64,000 bases of DNA from Phyllobacteriaceae bacterium (GTDB lineage: Bacteria > Pseudomonadota > Alphaproteobacteria > Rhizobiales > Rhizobiaceae). The stretch covers positions 62,001 through 126,000 of the forward strand of contig JADJTR010000001.1 of assembly GCA_016711085.1 (NCBI GenBank), in the 5' to 3' direction. Each line of letters starts with the position of its first letter. Positions within the stretch are counted from its first letter, which is position 1. A program made the position numbers and the translations under genes. Shown piece after piece: positions 26,359-37,642 of this stretch. The notes beneath the pieces were generated by a model. It searched no databases and was not told the origin of the DNA. It was given only the letters and a program-made list of their open reading frames with translations.

Positions 26359-27071
26359 ACGCCCTTGCCAGAACCGTTAACGCCGAAGCGGGATCCGCCA
26401 GTTTCGATTTCGTCGGCGTGCGGGTTACCTGTGATCATGCCGGGGTCTTGCACGTTCCGGCCTTCGACACGCTCGTCGTATCCGATTTGCATCTGGAAAA
26501 AGGCGCCGCCTTCGCCCGCCGCAACATGCATCTCCCGCCCTGGGACACGGCGGCGACGCTGGCCCGGCTCGGCGCGGCGATGGCGCGCTACAATCCCGGC
26601 CGGGTCATCAGCCTTGGCGACAGTTTCCATGATGGACAGGGCGCCGCCGCGATGCCCGATTTGTTTCGCGCCGGCCTCGCGGCGCTGATGGCGGGACGCG
26701 AATGGATATGGATTGCCGGCAATCACGATCCGCGGCCTCCGGAGAACCTTGGCGGCCTGTCCGCGGACAATTTCTCACTCGGCGCTTTGACTTTTCGCCA
26801 CGAACCGTCGCGACGGCCGACGCCGGGGGAAGTCGCTGGACACCTTCATCCGGCCGCAACCGTCATCCTGCGCGGGCACCCGGTTCGCCGCGCCTGTTTC
26901 GTCGAGGATGGCGTCCGCCTGGTTATGCCGGCCTTCGGCGCGTTCACCGGCGCGGCGGATATCGCCGCGCCGCGCACGGCGCCGCTTTTCGATTGGCCAC
27001 GGCTGAATGCCTATTTGCTGGGCCGCGATCGCGTCTACGCCATGCCTGGCCGCCTGATCGCCCGCCGATGA
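26355..27071 (+). CDS. pdeM: Ligase-associated metallophosphoesterase PdeM
   Basis: 238 aa from GTG 26355, which overlaps the helicase stop. Calcineurin-type phosphoesterase with the full metal-binding set: SDLHLEKG near residue 46, GDSFHD near 93, GNHD near 121 and GHLHPAAT near 158. Family members are the phosphatase of the ligase-associated repair group; their substrate is uncertain. Coupled to the helicase, but the ligase and exonuclease partners are not in this window. Confidence 0.92.
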   Translation: MNALARTVNAEAGSASFDFVGVRVTCDHAGVLHVPAFDTLVVSDLHLEKGAAFARRNMHLPPWDTAATLARLGAAMARYNPGRVISLGDSFHDGQGAAAMPDLFRAGLAALMAGREWIWIAGNHDPRPPENLGGLSADNFSLGALTFRHEPSRRPTPGEVAGHLHPAATVILRGHPVRRACFVEDGVRLVMPAFGAFTGAADIAAPRTAPLFDWPRLNAYLLGRDRVYAMPGRLIARR

Positions 27072-27078
27072 GCGCAAT

Positions 27079-27860
27079 TCAGTCCCGGCTGAACAGCATG
27101 CGCCCGAGCCAGCCTGTCGCCATCGCGATGGCGACGGCGATCACCCCGTAGAGGAATCCGTGCTCGTGGGCGAAACGATAGGCCAATTGTTCGAACCCGA
27201 CTTTGCCGATGTTCAGCGGAGCGCTGCTTTCCTTGACAAAGACGCCGTTGCGAAAAAGGAACGCCCGCGCCTTGTGGGAGCCGATGGGGACATTGGCCGG
27301 CAGGGTCAAAGTCGCGCGAAACAGGCTCTGGGACAGGAATTGCACGCCTCCGATGCGTTCCGAGTATGAACCGCTGTCGCTTTTCAGGATGCGCAGGGCC
27401 GCGGTGAATTCCTCGATCGTCGCCGGCCGCGCCGCCTTGTCGGCGGGTTCGATGTAGAGATTGTTCGCGCCAAGCGAGAGGCGCTGGAAGTTTTTCGGAT
27501 CGGTGATGTCCTGCATCGGTCGGGTGGTCGATACCGAATAGGAAGCCGAAACGTTTTCGAAGGCGACGGCCTGGGTGTTGATCCACATGCCGGCGACGCG
27601 GCTTTTCTTGCGGACGACCACGGGGGCGGCGGGGCCTCCAGAACGACGATGACGTCGTAGCGGTTCTGCCGCGCCAACTGCGCATCGAGATTTTCGATCG
27701 ATCCGAATATCGTCAGGTCGGCGCCGCTGAAATCCGCCGCGACTTCAATCGCATCGGTCGACAGGCCGATCTGGATCGTCTCCGCGGCAGCGGTCTCGGT
27801 TTGCGCCCGCGCCGATACCGGCAGAAGCAGGATGAGCAGGGCGAGGAGTCGCGAAAACAT
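27079..27860 (-). pseudogene. TIGR02186-family membrane protein, frameshifted
   Basis: About 260 aa once repaired. The front (ATG 27860) has a signal peptide cut near ARAQTE, then IQIGLSTDAIEVAADFSGADLTIFG and RYDVIVVLE. The frame then shifts at the run of G and C near 27622-27635: the other frame continues RKKSRVAGMWIN and runs to 27079, ending with a membrane helix (GVIAVAIAMATGWLGRMLF). Restoring one base (GAGG to GAGGG) gives the family's LEGPxxPVVVRKK. The protein follows the TSUP permease gene by 4 bases, the usual pairing for the family in alphaproteobacteria. Likely an envelope partner of that permease. Confidence 0.8.
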
Positions 27861-27864
27861 GTCT

Positions 27865-28785
27865 TCACCCGCCCAGAACGGCCAGCGAATAGACATTGCC
27901 GGGTTGGACGAAAAGGTCGAAACCGAGTCGGATCGCGACGGCGAGCACCAACAGGGCAAGCAAGGCGCGCAATTGCTCGCCACGCAATTTGCGGCCAATT
28001 TCCGCTCCGTATTGTGCGCCTGCGACACCGCCCACCATCAGCAGCAGGGCCAATACGATATCAACAGTCTGGTTGGTCGTGGACAAAACGATTGTCGTGT
28101 AGGCGGAGACGAAAACGATCTGGAACAGGGATGTCCCGACCACGACGTTGGTTGGCACCTTGAGCAGGTAAATCAACGCCGGAACCATGACGAAGCCGCC
28201 GCCGACGCCCATGATCGACGACAGAAAACCGATGCCCGCCCCGATCATCGCGACCGGAATGATGCTGACGTAAATCTTGGAGGTGCGGAACCGCATCTTC
28301 AGCGGCAGGCGGTGAATCCAGTTGTGTTGGCCGGATTTTTTCACCGGGGCCGGCTGGCCATTGCGGCTCTGGCGAAGTGCGGAAATGCTCTCGGCCAGCA
28401 TCATTGAGCCGATCGAGCCAAGCATGAAAACATAAAGGATGGAGACTGCGAGATCGAGTTGGCCAAGTTGGCGCAGCAGTGAAAAGGCATAGACGCCAAT
28501 CGTCGAACCGAAGATGCCGGCCACCAGGAGGACAGTGCCGAGTTTGAAATCCAGTGTGCCGCGCTTGAAATGGGCCAATGCGCCCGAGATCGACGAGCCG
28601 ATGACCTGGTTTGCGCCGGTGCCGACCGCCACGGCTGGCGGAATGTTGTAGAAGATCAGCAACGGCGTTATGAGGAAGCCGCCACCCACGCCGAATAGTC
28701 CGGACAGAAACCCGACCGCGCCGCCGATTGCCAGCAGAACGAATGGGTTGACCGACAATTCTGCGAGCGGAAGGTAAATGCTCAC
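27865..28785 (-). CDS. TauE/SafE (TSUP) family permease
   Basis: 306 aa from GTG 28785. Multi-pass inner-membrane protein with the duplicated TSUP signature: GFLSGLFGVGGGFLITPLL near residue 23 and GFLSSIMGVGGGFVMVPAL in the second half. The family exports or imports sulphite, sulphoacetate, thiosulphate or related anions; the substrate here is unknown. Followed after 4 bases by the TIGR02186-type gene, so one transcript. Confidence 0.92.
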   Translation of the reverse strand: MSIYLPLAELSVNPFVLLAIGGAVGFLSGLFGVGGGFLITPLLIFYNIPPAVAVGTGANQVIGSSISGALAHFKRGTLDFKLGTVLLVAGIFGSTIGVYAFSLLRQLGQLDLAVSILYVFMLGSIGSMMLAESISALRQSRNGQPAPVKKSGQHNWIHRLPLKMRFRTSKIYVSIIPVAMIGAGIGFLSSIMGVGGGFVMVPALIYLLKVPTNVVVGTSLFQIVFVSAYTTIVLSTTNQTVDIVLALLLMVGGVAGAQYGAEIGRKLRGEQLRALLALLVLAVAIRLGFDLFVQPGNVYSLAVLGG

Positions 28786-28810
28786 GATTCAGTCCACAGG
28801 TGTAAAAGAA

Positions 28811-28837
28811 CGCGCCGGCGCCCGATGCGCCGGCGCG
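28811..28837 (-). terminator. Hairpin between PodJ-like and TSUP genes
   Basis: Perfect 11-bp arms (CGCGCCGGCGC and its complement) around a 5-base loop, followed on the minus strand by TTCTTTT. It would end transcription of the PodJ-like gene. A second hairpin without a T tract lies at 28886-28908. Confidence 0.7.
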
Positions 28838-28921
28838 AACGCTCACTAACAGGCACAACAAGGCAAAAAGAGTGCGTCGCCTCAACCCGGCCTCCGAATG
28901 AGGCCGGGAGCGGCAATTTGA

Positions 28922-31900
28922 CTACTTTTTGCCGAGCAGGCTGCGAACAAGCGCCTCGTCAACTTCGCCGGTCGCGGCCATTCCGTTGGCTTTCTGATAG
29001 GCGGCGATCGCGGTCTTGGTCTTTCCGCCCATCACCCCATCCGGCGAGCCGGCGTCGTAGCCCTGCTTGTTCAGTATCGCCTGAATGTTGCGGATGGCTT
29101 TGCCCACGTCGACGCTGGCGGTCTGTCCGTCGCCGTCGGACCACGAAGGGGGAACTTCAACGGTGTTGACGTTGGCGTCGAGCGGCTTCGGCTGCCACAA
29201 TTCAGTGGCGCCACGGGCTTTCTCGAGCTGGTCGGGGCGCAGGGCTTTCGCCACTTCGTCGCGCTTGGCCGCCGCGTCCTTGTCACCGCTCTTTGCGGCA
29301 AGCGCGAACCATTTGTAGCTGTCCTCGAGGCTCTGCGGCATGCCGATGCCCTTGGCGGCGAGGATGCCGAGGTTGAACTGACTATCCTTGACGCCGAGTT
29401 CTGCGGCCGACAGGAACCACCGCGCCGCGGAATCATTGTCCACCGCTTCGCCGGCGCCGGTCGCATAGAGGACGGCGAGATTGTGCATCGCGCTGGCGTT
29501 GCCCTGTTCGGCCGCCATTTGGTACCAGGTCTTGGCTTTGGCAATGTCGCGCCCGACCCCGGTGCCCTTTTCGTAGAAATTGCCGACGCGGTATTGAGCG
29601 GGCGCAAGGCCCTGTTCGGCCGCCCTTTCCATCCATTGCGCCGCCGTGGTCATGTTGGCGTCGCCGTTGCGGCCATCGGCGTAACGATTGCCGATTTCGA
29701 AGAAAGCCCTGGCGTCGCCGGCCTTCGCGGCTTCGACCAGAGCGAACGGACCGGCATTGGCCGGCGGCGAAAGCTCTGCCGGCGCCGATTGGGGCGCCGC
29801 CACGTTTTCCACGACAGGCGCGGCAATTGATGCGGCCGCGGAAGTGGCCGGCGCCGGCGGCGATTCCAGAGGCGTGGCCATGCGGACGTCCGGAGCGCTA
29901 TTGGCGGTTTCCGGCGCGGGGTTTGTTGTTTCGGCTGCTGACGGCGCGGCAACCGTGTCCGGCGCTTTGGCGGCAGCCGGCTCTTCGAGTTGCATTGCCA
30001 TCTGCGCCGACGGTTCGTCTGTCAGAAGCATCTTGCCGAGTTGCAGGCCGCTCAGGGCGATTACAATCGCGCCGATCGCCATCAGGATGGGCTTTCGCCG
30101 TTGCTTCGCCATGTCGAGCAACCCGCCGGCCTTGTCGCTGGGAGTCGCAGAGCGCCTTTTCAGCGATTCGGCTTCCGCGGCCGCGGCTTGCGCATGGCGT
30201 CGTGCAGCGGCGATGAAATCGGATTGGCCCGCGTCGGCCGCACCTCCAGCATCCTTGCGTTCGGAACGTACGCGCCGCATGATCGCATCGAGATCGGGCG
30301 CGCCAGCGCCGGGTTCAAGCGGTTGGTTGGCGATCGCCGGATCAAGCGTGGCTTCCGCTCCATTCTCGGCGATCTGATCGCCGGCCAGTACGGCGACGGG
30401 ATTCTCCGCCTTCGGTTTGCGGACATTGGTCAGGGCCTTGGTCAGGCCGCCAAGCAAGGATTTTTTGTTCGCTGGCGCGGCCCCAGTTTTGGCCGGCTTG
30501 CGCTCGATTGCGGCAAAGGCGGCTTCGGAAGCCGCCTGGGCGGGCGAACGCGCGGCGCGTTGCGTTTCGTTTGGTTCGCTGACCGGGCTTTCAGGCATAT
30601 CGAGCGCCTGCGGTTCGTGTGCGAGCGCCGGTGAAGGTTCGATGGAGAGTTTGGCGGGAGTCGCCGGGGCGGGTCTGGCGTGTTCGAGCACCACCAGGCG
30701 GTCGACGATCTTCAGCAGCGTCTCATGGATCGCTTCAAAGGTCCTGGTGCTGCGCTCGTCCGCCCTTCGGGCAAGCGTATCCAGCGTTTTCAGGTCATCC
30801 GCCAAGGCGAGGATCGCCGGACCGTTGGGATTGCCAGGCGCAATCCTGATGGCTTCCTCCGCTGCCTGCCGGGCGGCGGAAAGCACAGAATCCCGGCTGA
30901 TCGCCACCGCGCTCTCCAATCGGTCGAGACGCAAAGCGACGTCGTCCGGCAAGGCACCGCTGTGATCCGGCCTCGACAACAGCGCGGAGAGGCCCGCAAC
31001 CTGGGTTTCGAGATTGCGGACGAGGTCGGGATCGATCGATTGTACGGGTCCGCGCGCCGAATTGAGGCGATCGGAAATGTCATCAAGCCGCCGGACCAAC
31101 AATTGCATGGCGCCGGGATCAGCGCCCTGGTTCAATTCGCCCATGCGGTGCGATATTTCGGCGAGCCTCGATTCGACACCCTCGACCAGCCCGGACGCAT
31201 CCGATTGCGAACCGACCGCGCCGATTTTCTCGAACAACTCTTCCATGCGCTGCTCGACCGCCCGTACTTGGCCAATGCCCTGGCGAACGGACGTTTCCTG
31301 CTGGTGCTGCAAGGTTTCGGCGAGAGATTCGAAGCGATTCTCGAAACTGCGAATGGCTTGGCCTTGTCCCGCCACGCCGTCGAGCATATTCGCCATGCGG
31401 GAAATTTGATCGGTGAGACGTTCGATTGCCTGTTTCGGCAGATCGGCGTGTTCCGCCAGACGGTCAATGCGGTCGGCAAGTTCGGAAAAAGCCCGTTCTG
31501 TGTTCTTCCCGGCCGGCTGCGCCGAGAGTTCTTCAACCTGGCGGGAAAGCGATGAAATGCGCGCTTCGATGCGCTCGAAAGGCTCATTCGACATCTGCGG
31601 CGCGTGAATCGACGCTGAAGTCGCCACGATTGCCCTCGCGATTTCGTCGAGCCGCTCCTCGATCGCCTCGATCGAACGCGGAGTGGGATTGTCCCTGGGT
31701 GCGGGAGAAATGGTCGATGGCGCCGGCCAAGGTGCGGACTTTTTCCTCGAGGGATCGAATCGGCAGGCTTTCCGGCAACGCGCCGACGGCATGGGCGATC
31801 TGGGCCAGCCGTTCGTCAAGATCGGAATAATGGGACTGGACCGGCAACGCGGAAAGGCGGCGTTCAACCGTATCGAAGCGGTTGCCGAATTCGTCCCATT

Positions 31901-32531
31901 GCCGGCCCAGCTCCTGCATGGCGCTGTTCTGGGCCAGGTCCCCGACGGCCTGTTTGAGCGTGTCCATTTCACCGAGAAGGACGTTGAGGGTTCGATCGTC
32001 CTTCTGCTCGGCAAGCATCGAAATCGCGGCCGATATGCGCTGTAATTCGACCGCCACGGCGGGATCGCCACGGCCTTGCATCGCCGACCGGTAGAGCGTT
32101 TCGATATCCTTGCGCAGTGTTTCGAACTGACCGCCGAGCGCCTGGGTCATCTCGCCGCGCAGATCGCGACGGAGCGCCGTCAAATCCGCGGCGATGCGCG
32201 TGATCGATGACAGGCTGTCTTCCTGGGCGCGGGTGCGATCGATGTCGCGCGCCAAGCCTCCGAGGTCGAAGCCGGAGGCGCGCGTCTGCGGCGAGGGCCT
32301 ATCGTGCCGGGAATCGAGCCATGTGTCGCGTTCGCGTCTCGATTGGGGCTGTTCCCAACGCGGCGCCGATTCGGTTCTTTGATTTCGTTCGGTGGGCGTT
32401 CGCTTTCCGGCAAGCGATTCAAAAGTGGATTCGAGACTGTCCAGAGCCCGGCTGAGGTCGTCATCGGACTTTTCCGGTCGACGCTCGCGACCGGCGTTCA
32501 ACAGATCGAGGTAGGAATAGCGCTTGTTCAT
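28922..32531 (-). pseudogene. podJ: PodJ-like polarity protein, frameshifted
   Basis: About 1,202 aa once repaired. The start MNKRYSYLDLL at ATG 32531 has AGGCGAG ahead. The N-terminal 700 residues are long coiled-coil helices. A proline/alanine-rich linker and one membrane helix (PILMAIGAIVIALSGL) follow, then about five Sel1 repeats (e.g. GNRYADG, AAQWMERAAEQG) and a C-terminal peptidoglycan-binding domain (ILNKQGYDAG, DGVMGGKT). This is the domain order of PodJ, the polar organelle scaffold. One extra G near 31680-31690 splits the gene: HFSRTQ continues in the next frame as DNPTPRSIEAIEERL. Both halves are otherwise open. Naming as podJ rests on architecture; a Sel1 exopolysaccharide-type regulator is the alternative. 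Confidence 0.78.
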
Positions 32532-32859
32532 GTCTCGCCTGCCTGCACACCATGTCGGTTTGCGTCCGGAATCCGAACGCATCGACTGACCGTGGTGAAC
32601 GCATGACGAAGGGCGCACGGTGCGTCGTCTCGCTGAGATTTCAACGATCGTGGTAAACAACCCGTTAACCTGTGTTGACGAGTTGTTTCGTCGCGACACT
32701 CTTTTTTCGAAGCGGGGTTGAAATCGGGCCAACCGTGAATTATATCCTTTACGTAAACGTCAAGGCACCGATCGACCTCGCGGCCGGTGTTTTTTATTCG
32801 TGACCGCCCCGTCACGAAAAACCGGCGCCGCCAACGCGGAAGCCACGAGAGGCAAAAAC
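32532..32859. other. Divergent intergenic region, podJ-like and merR
   Basis: 328 bases without a gene. It should hold the promoters of both flanking genes. The merR-proximal part contains an operator at 32743-32763. A TTAACC half-site lies near 32663 but has no partner at CtrA spacing. Confidence 0.5.
32743..32763 (+). promoter_or_regulatory. MerR/LiuR-type operator before its own gene
   Basis: TTTACGTAAACGTCAA matches the right half and centre of the palindrome at 33343-33366; the left half is degenerate. It lies about 100 bases before the merR start and suggests autoregulation. Confidence 0.6.
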
Positions 32860-33318
32860 ATGAATACCATGCTGCGAAGCGGCGCATTGGATGCCGCGTC
32901 GGAATCCGTTTTGGGCGGTCAGGAAGAATTGTTTCGCATCGGCGACATGGCCAAGGGATTTGGCGTGACGCTGCGGGCGCTCCGTTTTTACGAGGACAAG
33001 GGTTTGCTGTCGCCGGTGCGCGAAGGCACGACCCGCCTCTATACTCATCGCGACCGCGCCCGGCTGAAACTCATCTTGCTCGGCCGGAAAGTCGGGTTCT
33101 CGTTGCGCGACGTCAAACAGATGATCGATCTCTACGATCCAACCGGCTCGAATAGCCGGCAGCTGCGTGTTGCGTTGGAAAAGGGCGAAAAGCAGATCCG
33201 GCGTCTGCAGGTGCAGCGCGCCGCGGTCGAAGACGCCATCGGGGAATTGGATGCGCTCATCGGCGCTATCCGCGCCCAGTTGGGAACTGCGGGAAAGACG
33301 CGCGAAATCGCTCGTTGA
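32860..33318 (+). CDS. MerR-family regulator of acyl-CoA catabolism (LiuR-like)
   Basis: 152 aa from ATG 32860 (GAGAGGC ahead); an upstream GTG at 32800 is rejected. The MerR winged helix spans about residues 25-95: FRIGDMAKGFGVTLRALRFYEDKGLL, then RLYTHRDRARLKLI. A C-terminal dimerisation coiled coil follows. There are no cysteines for metal binding, which fits LiuR-type regulators of leucine/isovalerate and fatty-acid degradation. Three matching palindromes are found: upstream of this gene, of the acyl-CoA dehydrogenase operon 110 bases downstream, and of the nitronate monooxygenase at 21721. Ligand unknown, probably an acyl-CoA. Confidence 0.87.
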   Translation: MNTMLRSGALDAASESVLGGQEELFRIGDMAKGFGVTLRALRFYEDKGLLSPVREGTTRLYTHRDRARLKLILLGRKVGFSLRDVKQMIDLYDPTGSNSRQLRVALEKGEKQIRRLQVQRAAVEDAIGELDALIGAIRAQLGTAGKTREIAR

Positions 33319-33342
33319 ACGCCAAATGCTGGCTCTGAAACA

Positions 33343-33366
33343 ATTGACGTTTACGCAAACGTCAAT
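33343..33366 (+). promoter_or_regulatory. MerR/LiuR-type operator before beta-oxidation operon
   Basis: Near-perfect 24-base palindrome with arms ATTGACGTTT and AAACGTCAAT around ACGC. It starts 25 bases after the merR stop and ends 61 bases before the acyl-CoA dehydrogenase start, in the promoter of the operon. Confidence 0.75.
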
Positions 33367-33427
33367 TATTCCTGCGATCGCACGGCCGCTTTGGTTCGGC
33401 TGCCGTGCGCTCAGCTTGGAGGGATAA

Positions 33428-35215
33428 ATGCCGGTCTACAGTGCGCCCGTTCGCGACACGCTGTTCGTGCTCAATCGGGTTCTCGGCTACGAGCGCTACG
33501 CCAATCTGCCCGGATTTTCCGATGCGACGCCCGATGTGCTCGAGGCGATCCTGCAGGAAGGGGCGAAATTCGCCGAAAACGTCCTCCTTCCCATCAATGC
33601 CATCGGGGACCGGGAAGGGTGCGTCCGCGCCGATGACGGTTCGATATCGACTCCCGCCGGATTCAAGGATGCGTTCGAACGGTATCGGGAAGCTGGTTGG
33701 CTGGGGATCGCCGTGCCGGCCGAATATGGCGGCCAGGGCTTGCCTTACACCGTGCATGTCGCCGTCGCCGAATACACGACCTCCGCCAACATGGCGCTGA
33801 TGATGTATCCGGGCCTGACCCAGGGCGCCATCGCCGCCATCATCGCCCACGGCACCGAGGCGCAGAAGGCGACCTGGCTGCCCAACATGGTTTCGGGCGT
33901 CTGGACCGGCACCATGAACCTGACCGAGCCGCATTGCGGCACCGATCTCGGTTTGTTGCGGTCGAAGGCATCGCCGCAGCCCGACGGCAGCTACAAGATC
34001 AGCGGCCAGAAGATTTTCATTTCCGCCGGCGAGCACGACATGGCGGAAAATATCGTCCATCTCGTGCTGGCCCGCATCGATGGCGCGCCCGATGGCGTCA
34101 AAGGCATTTCGCTGTTCATCGTGCCGAAATTCCTGCTCGACGCCGATGGAAAGCCCGGCGTCCGCAACGGCGTCGCCTGCGGTTCGCTCGAAGACAAGAT
34201 GGGCATTCACGGCAACGCCACCTGCGTGATGAACTACGACGGGGCGACCGGTTACCTGATCGGCGGCGAGAACAATGGCTTGAAAGCCATGTTCGTCATG
34301 ATGAACGAAGCCCGTCTCGGCGTCGGCATCCAAAGCCTCGCCATCGCCGAGGCGGCCTATCAGAACGCCGTCGCCTATGCCCGCGAACGAATCCAGGGGC
34401 GCGCCTTGTCCGGCCCGCAAGCGCGCGACAAGAAGGCCGATCCGATCATCGTCCATCCCGACATACGTCGCATCCTGATGACGGTCCGCGCCTTTAACGA
34501 GGCCGGCCGCGCCCTTGTCTTGTGGACTGCGTTGAAATCGGATGTCGCCCATCGCTCAGGCGATTCCGCCGCGCGCCAGATCGCCGATGACCATCTCGGC
34601 CTGATGACCCCGGTCATCAAGGGGTTCCTCACCGACAAGGGTTTCGATCACGCCGTGATGGCCCAGCAGGTGTTTGGCGGCCATGGCTATATCGAGCAGG
34701 GCGGCATGAGCCAATATGTGCGCGACGCCCGCATCGCCATGATCTACGAGGGCGCCAACGGCATCCAGGCGCTCGACCTTGTCGGTCGCAAGCTCGGCGC
34801 CCATGGCGGCCGCGCCATCATGGCCTTCTTTGCCGAAGTCAGCGATTTCTGCGAGGCGCATCGCGCCGACGAAAAGATGGCGCCGGTCACCAAGGCGTTG
34901 AAAAAGGGCCTCAACGATTTGCAGGCAGCCGCCATGTGGCTGATGCAGAACGCGGTCGCCAAACCCGACAACGCCGGCGCGGCTTCGACCGATTTCCTGC
35001 ATCTTTTCGGCCTCGTGGCGCTCGGCTTCATGTGGGCCCGATCGATCAAGTCGGCGCAGGAAGGCCTCGCCAACGGCCCCGACGATTTCCTCGACGCCAA
35101 ACTGGTCACCGGACGATTTTATTTCGAGCGCATCATGCCGGAGACGGCATTGCATCTTGCGCGAATTCAAACCGGGGCCGACACTTTGATGGCTCTGTCA
35201 GCCGAGGCATTCTGA
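33428..35215 (+). CDS. Acyl-CoA dehydrogenase, long form (FadE/DmdC-like)
   Basis: 595 aa, FAD enzyme making the 2,3-double bond in acyl-CoA. The order is an N-terminal extra helix set, the ACAD N domain, the middle beta domain (MNLTEPHCGTDLG near 160), the C-terminal four-helix domain with YEGANGIQALDL, where the Glu is the likely catalytic base, and an added C-terminal domain. This ~600-residue form is shared with DmdC (3-methylmercaptopropionyl-CoA) and FadE5-like enzymes, so the substrate is open. TTGGAGGG precedes ATG. First gene of the operon, 23 bases before the next. Confidence 0.92.
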   Translation: MPVYSAPVRDTLFVLNRVLGYERYANLPGFSDATPDVLEAILQEGAKFAENVLLPINAIGDREGCVRADDGSISTPAGFKDAFERYREAGWLGIAVPAEYGGQGLPYTVHVAVAEYTTSANMALMMYPGLTQGAIAAIIAHGTEAQKATWLPNMVSGVWTGTMNLTEPHCGTDLGLLRSKASPQPDGSYKISGQKIFISAGEHDMAENIVHLVLARIDGAPDGVKGISLFIVPKFLLDADGKPGVRNGVACGSLEDKMGIHGNATCVMNYDGATGYLIGGENNGLKAMFVMMNEARLGVGIQSLAIAEAAYQNAVAYARERIQGRALSGPQARDKKADPIIVHPDIRRILMTVRAFNEAGRALVLWTALKSDVAHRSGDSAARQIADDHLGLMTPVIKGFLTDKGFDHAVMAQQVFGGHGYIEQGGMSQYVRDARIAMIYEGANGIQALDLVGRKLGAHGGRAIMAFFAEVSDFCEAHRADEKMAPVTKALKKGLNDLQAAAMWLMQNAVAKPDNAGAASTDFLHLFGLVALGFMWARSIKSAQEGLANGPDDFLDAKLVTGRFYFERIMPETALHLARIQTGADTLMALSAEAF

Positions 35216-35237
35216 ACACCGTTCCGGGAGGAATTCG

Positions 35238-36407
35238 ATGACCAACCCCGCTGCCGTGTTGCAAGCGCCGAACCCGGCCTGGAAGACCGAAGATGTCGTC
35301 ATGTTGCAGGATATGGCGACCAAATGGCTGGAAGCCGAAATCGCCCCCCACTACGAGGCCTTCGAAAAGGCCGAGATTTTCGATCGCGCGAGCTGGCGGA
35401 AAGCGGGCGAAGCCGGGCTCCTTTGCGCTTCGATGCCGGAAGCCTATGGCGGTTCGGGTGGCACCTATGCCCATGAGAGCGCCATCATCGAGGCGATCAG
35501 CCATGTCGGCGTCGACGGTTTCGGCATCGCCCTGCATAATTCCATCGTTGCGCCCTACATCCTCCACTACGGGTCGGAGGAGCAAAAGCGCAAATGGTTG
35601 CCAAAAATGGCGACGGGCGAACTGATTGGCGCCATCGCCATGACCGAGCCGGGCGCGGGCTCCGACCTTCAGGGTGTCAAGACGACGGCGCGCAAGGACG
35701 GCAACCACTATGTCGTCAATGGCTCTAAGACCTTTATCACCAACGGCCAGCTGGCCAATATCATCATCGTTGTCGCCAAGACCGATCCGGCCGCCGGCGC
35801 CAAGGGCACCTCCCTGATCGTCATCGAGACCGACGAGGTCGAAGGCTTTCGTCGCGGCCGCAACCTCGACAAGATCGGATTGAAGTCGAACGACACGTCG
35901 GAACTGTTTTTCGACGGCGTACGCGTGCCGACCGCCAATCTGCTCGGGCCGGAAGAGGGCATGGGCTTTGTGCAATTGATGCAGCAATTGCCGCAGGAGC
36001 GCCTGCAGATCGGCGCCACCGCCGTCGCCATGATGGAGCGTGCGCTGGCGCTTACCATTGACTATGTCAAGGAACGCAAGGCCTTCGGCAAGGCGATTAT
36101 AGACTTCCAGAACACCCAGTTCAAACTCGCCGAGATCAAGACCGAAGTGACGGTCGCCCGCGCCTTTTACGACCAATGCGCCGGCGAGCACGTCGAAGGG
36201 CGCCTGACGCCTGCCACCGCCTCGATGGCCAAGTACTGGCTGACCGACCTGCAGAACAAGGTCGTCGACGAATGCCTGCAGCTTTTCGGCGGCTATGGCT
36301 ACATGAACGAATTTCCCATCGCCCGGATGTATCGCGACGCCCGCGTCCAGCGCATCTATGGCGGCACCAACGAAATCATGAAACTGCTGATCGCCCGGAG
36401 CCTGTGA
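35238..36407 (+). CDS. Acyl-CoA dehydrogenase, short form
   Basis: 389 aa, the usual length of short- and medium-chain enzymes. The flavin loop MTEPGAGSDLQGVKT is near residue 135 and QLFGGYGYMNEFPIARMYRDARVQ is in the C-terminal domain. The catalytic base is expected in YGGTNEIM near residue 377. GGGAGG precedes ATG 35238. Second of two non-identical dehydrogenases in the operon, which suggests different chain lengths or branched substrates. Confidence 0.93.
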   Translation: MTNPAAVLQAPNPAWKTEDVVMLQDMATKWLEAEIAPHYEAFEKAEIFDRASWRKAGEAGLLCASMPEAYGGSGGTYAHESAIIEAISHVGVDGFGIALHNSIVAPYILHYGSEEQKRKWLPKMATGELIGAIAMTEPGAGSDLQGVKTTARKDGNHYVVNGSKTFITNGQLANIIIVVAKTDPAAGAKGTSLIVIETDEVEGFRRGRNLDKIGLKSNDTSELFFDGVRVPTANLLGPEEGMGFVQLMQQLPQERLQIGATAVAMMERALALTIDYVKERKAFGKAIIDFQNTQFKLAEIKTEVTVARAFYDQCAGEHVEGRLTPATASMAKYWLTDLQNKVVDECLQLFGGYGYMNEFPIARMYRDARVQRIYGGTNEIMKLLIARSL

Positions 36408-36433
36408 GCCTGGCGACGTGAGAGGAGACGACC

Positions 36434-37641
<1,208 letters not shown>

Positions 37642-37642
<1 letters not shown>

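Noticed and set aside
28922..32071. Independent 1,049-aa protein starting at 32071
   Set aside because: The first 120 residues are an out-of-frame reading of the PodJ-like N-terminus; the true gene joins two frames near 31685.
32655..32680. CtrA site before the PodJ-like gene
   Set aside because: Only one TTAACC half-site; no second half at the right spacing.
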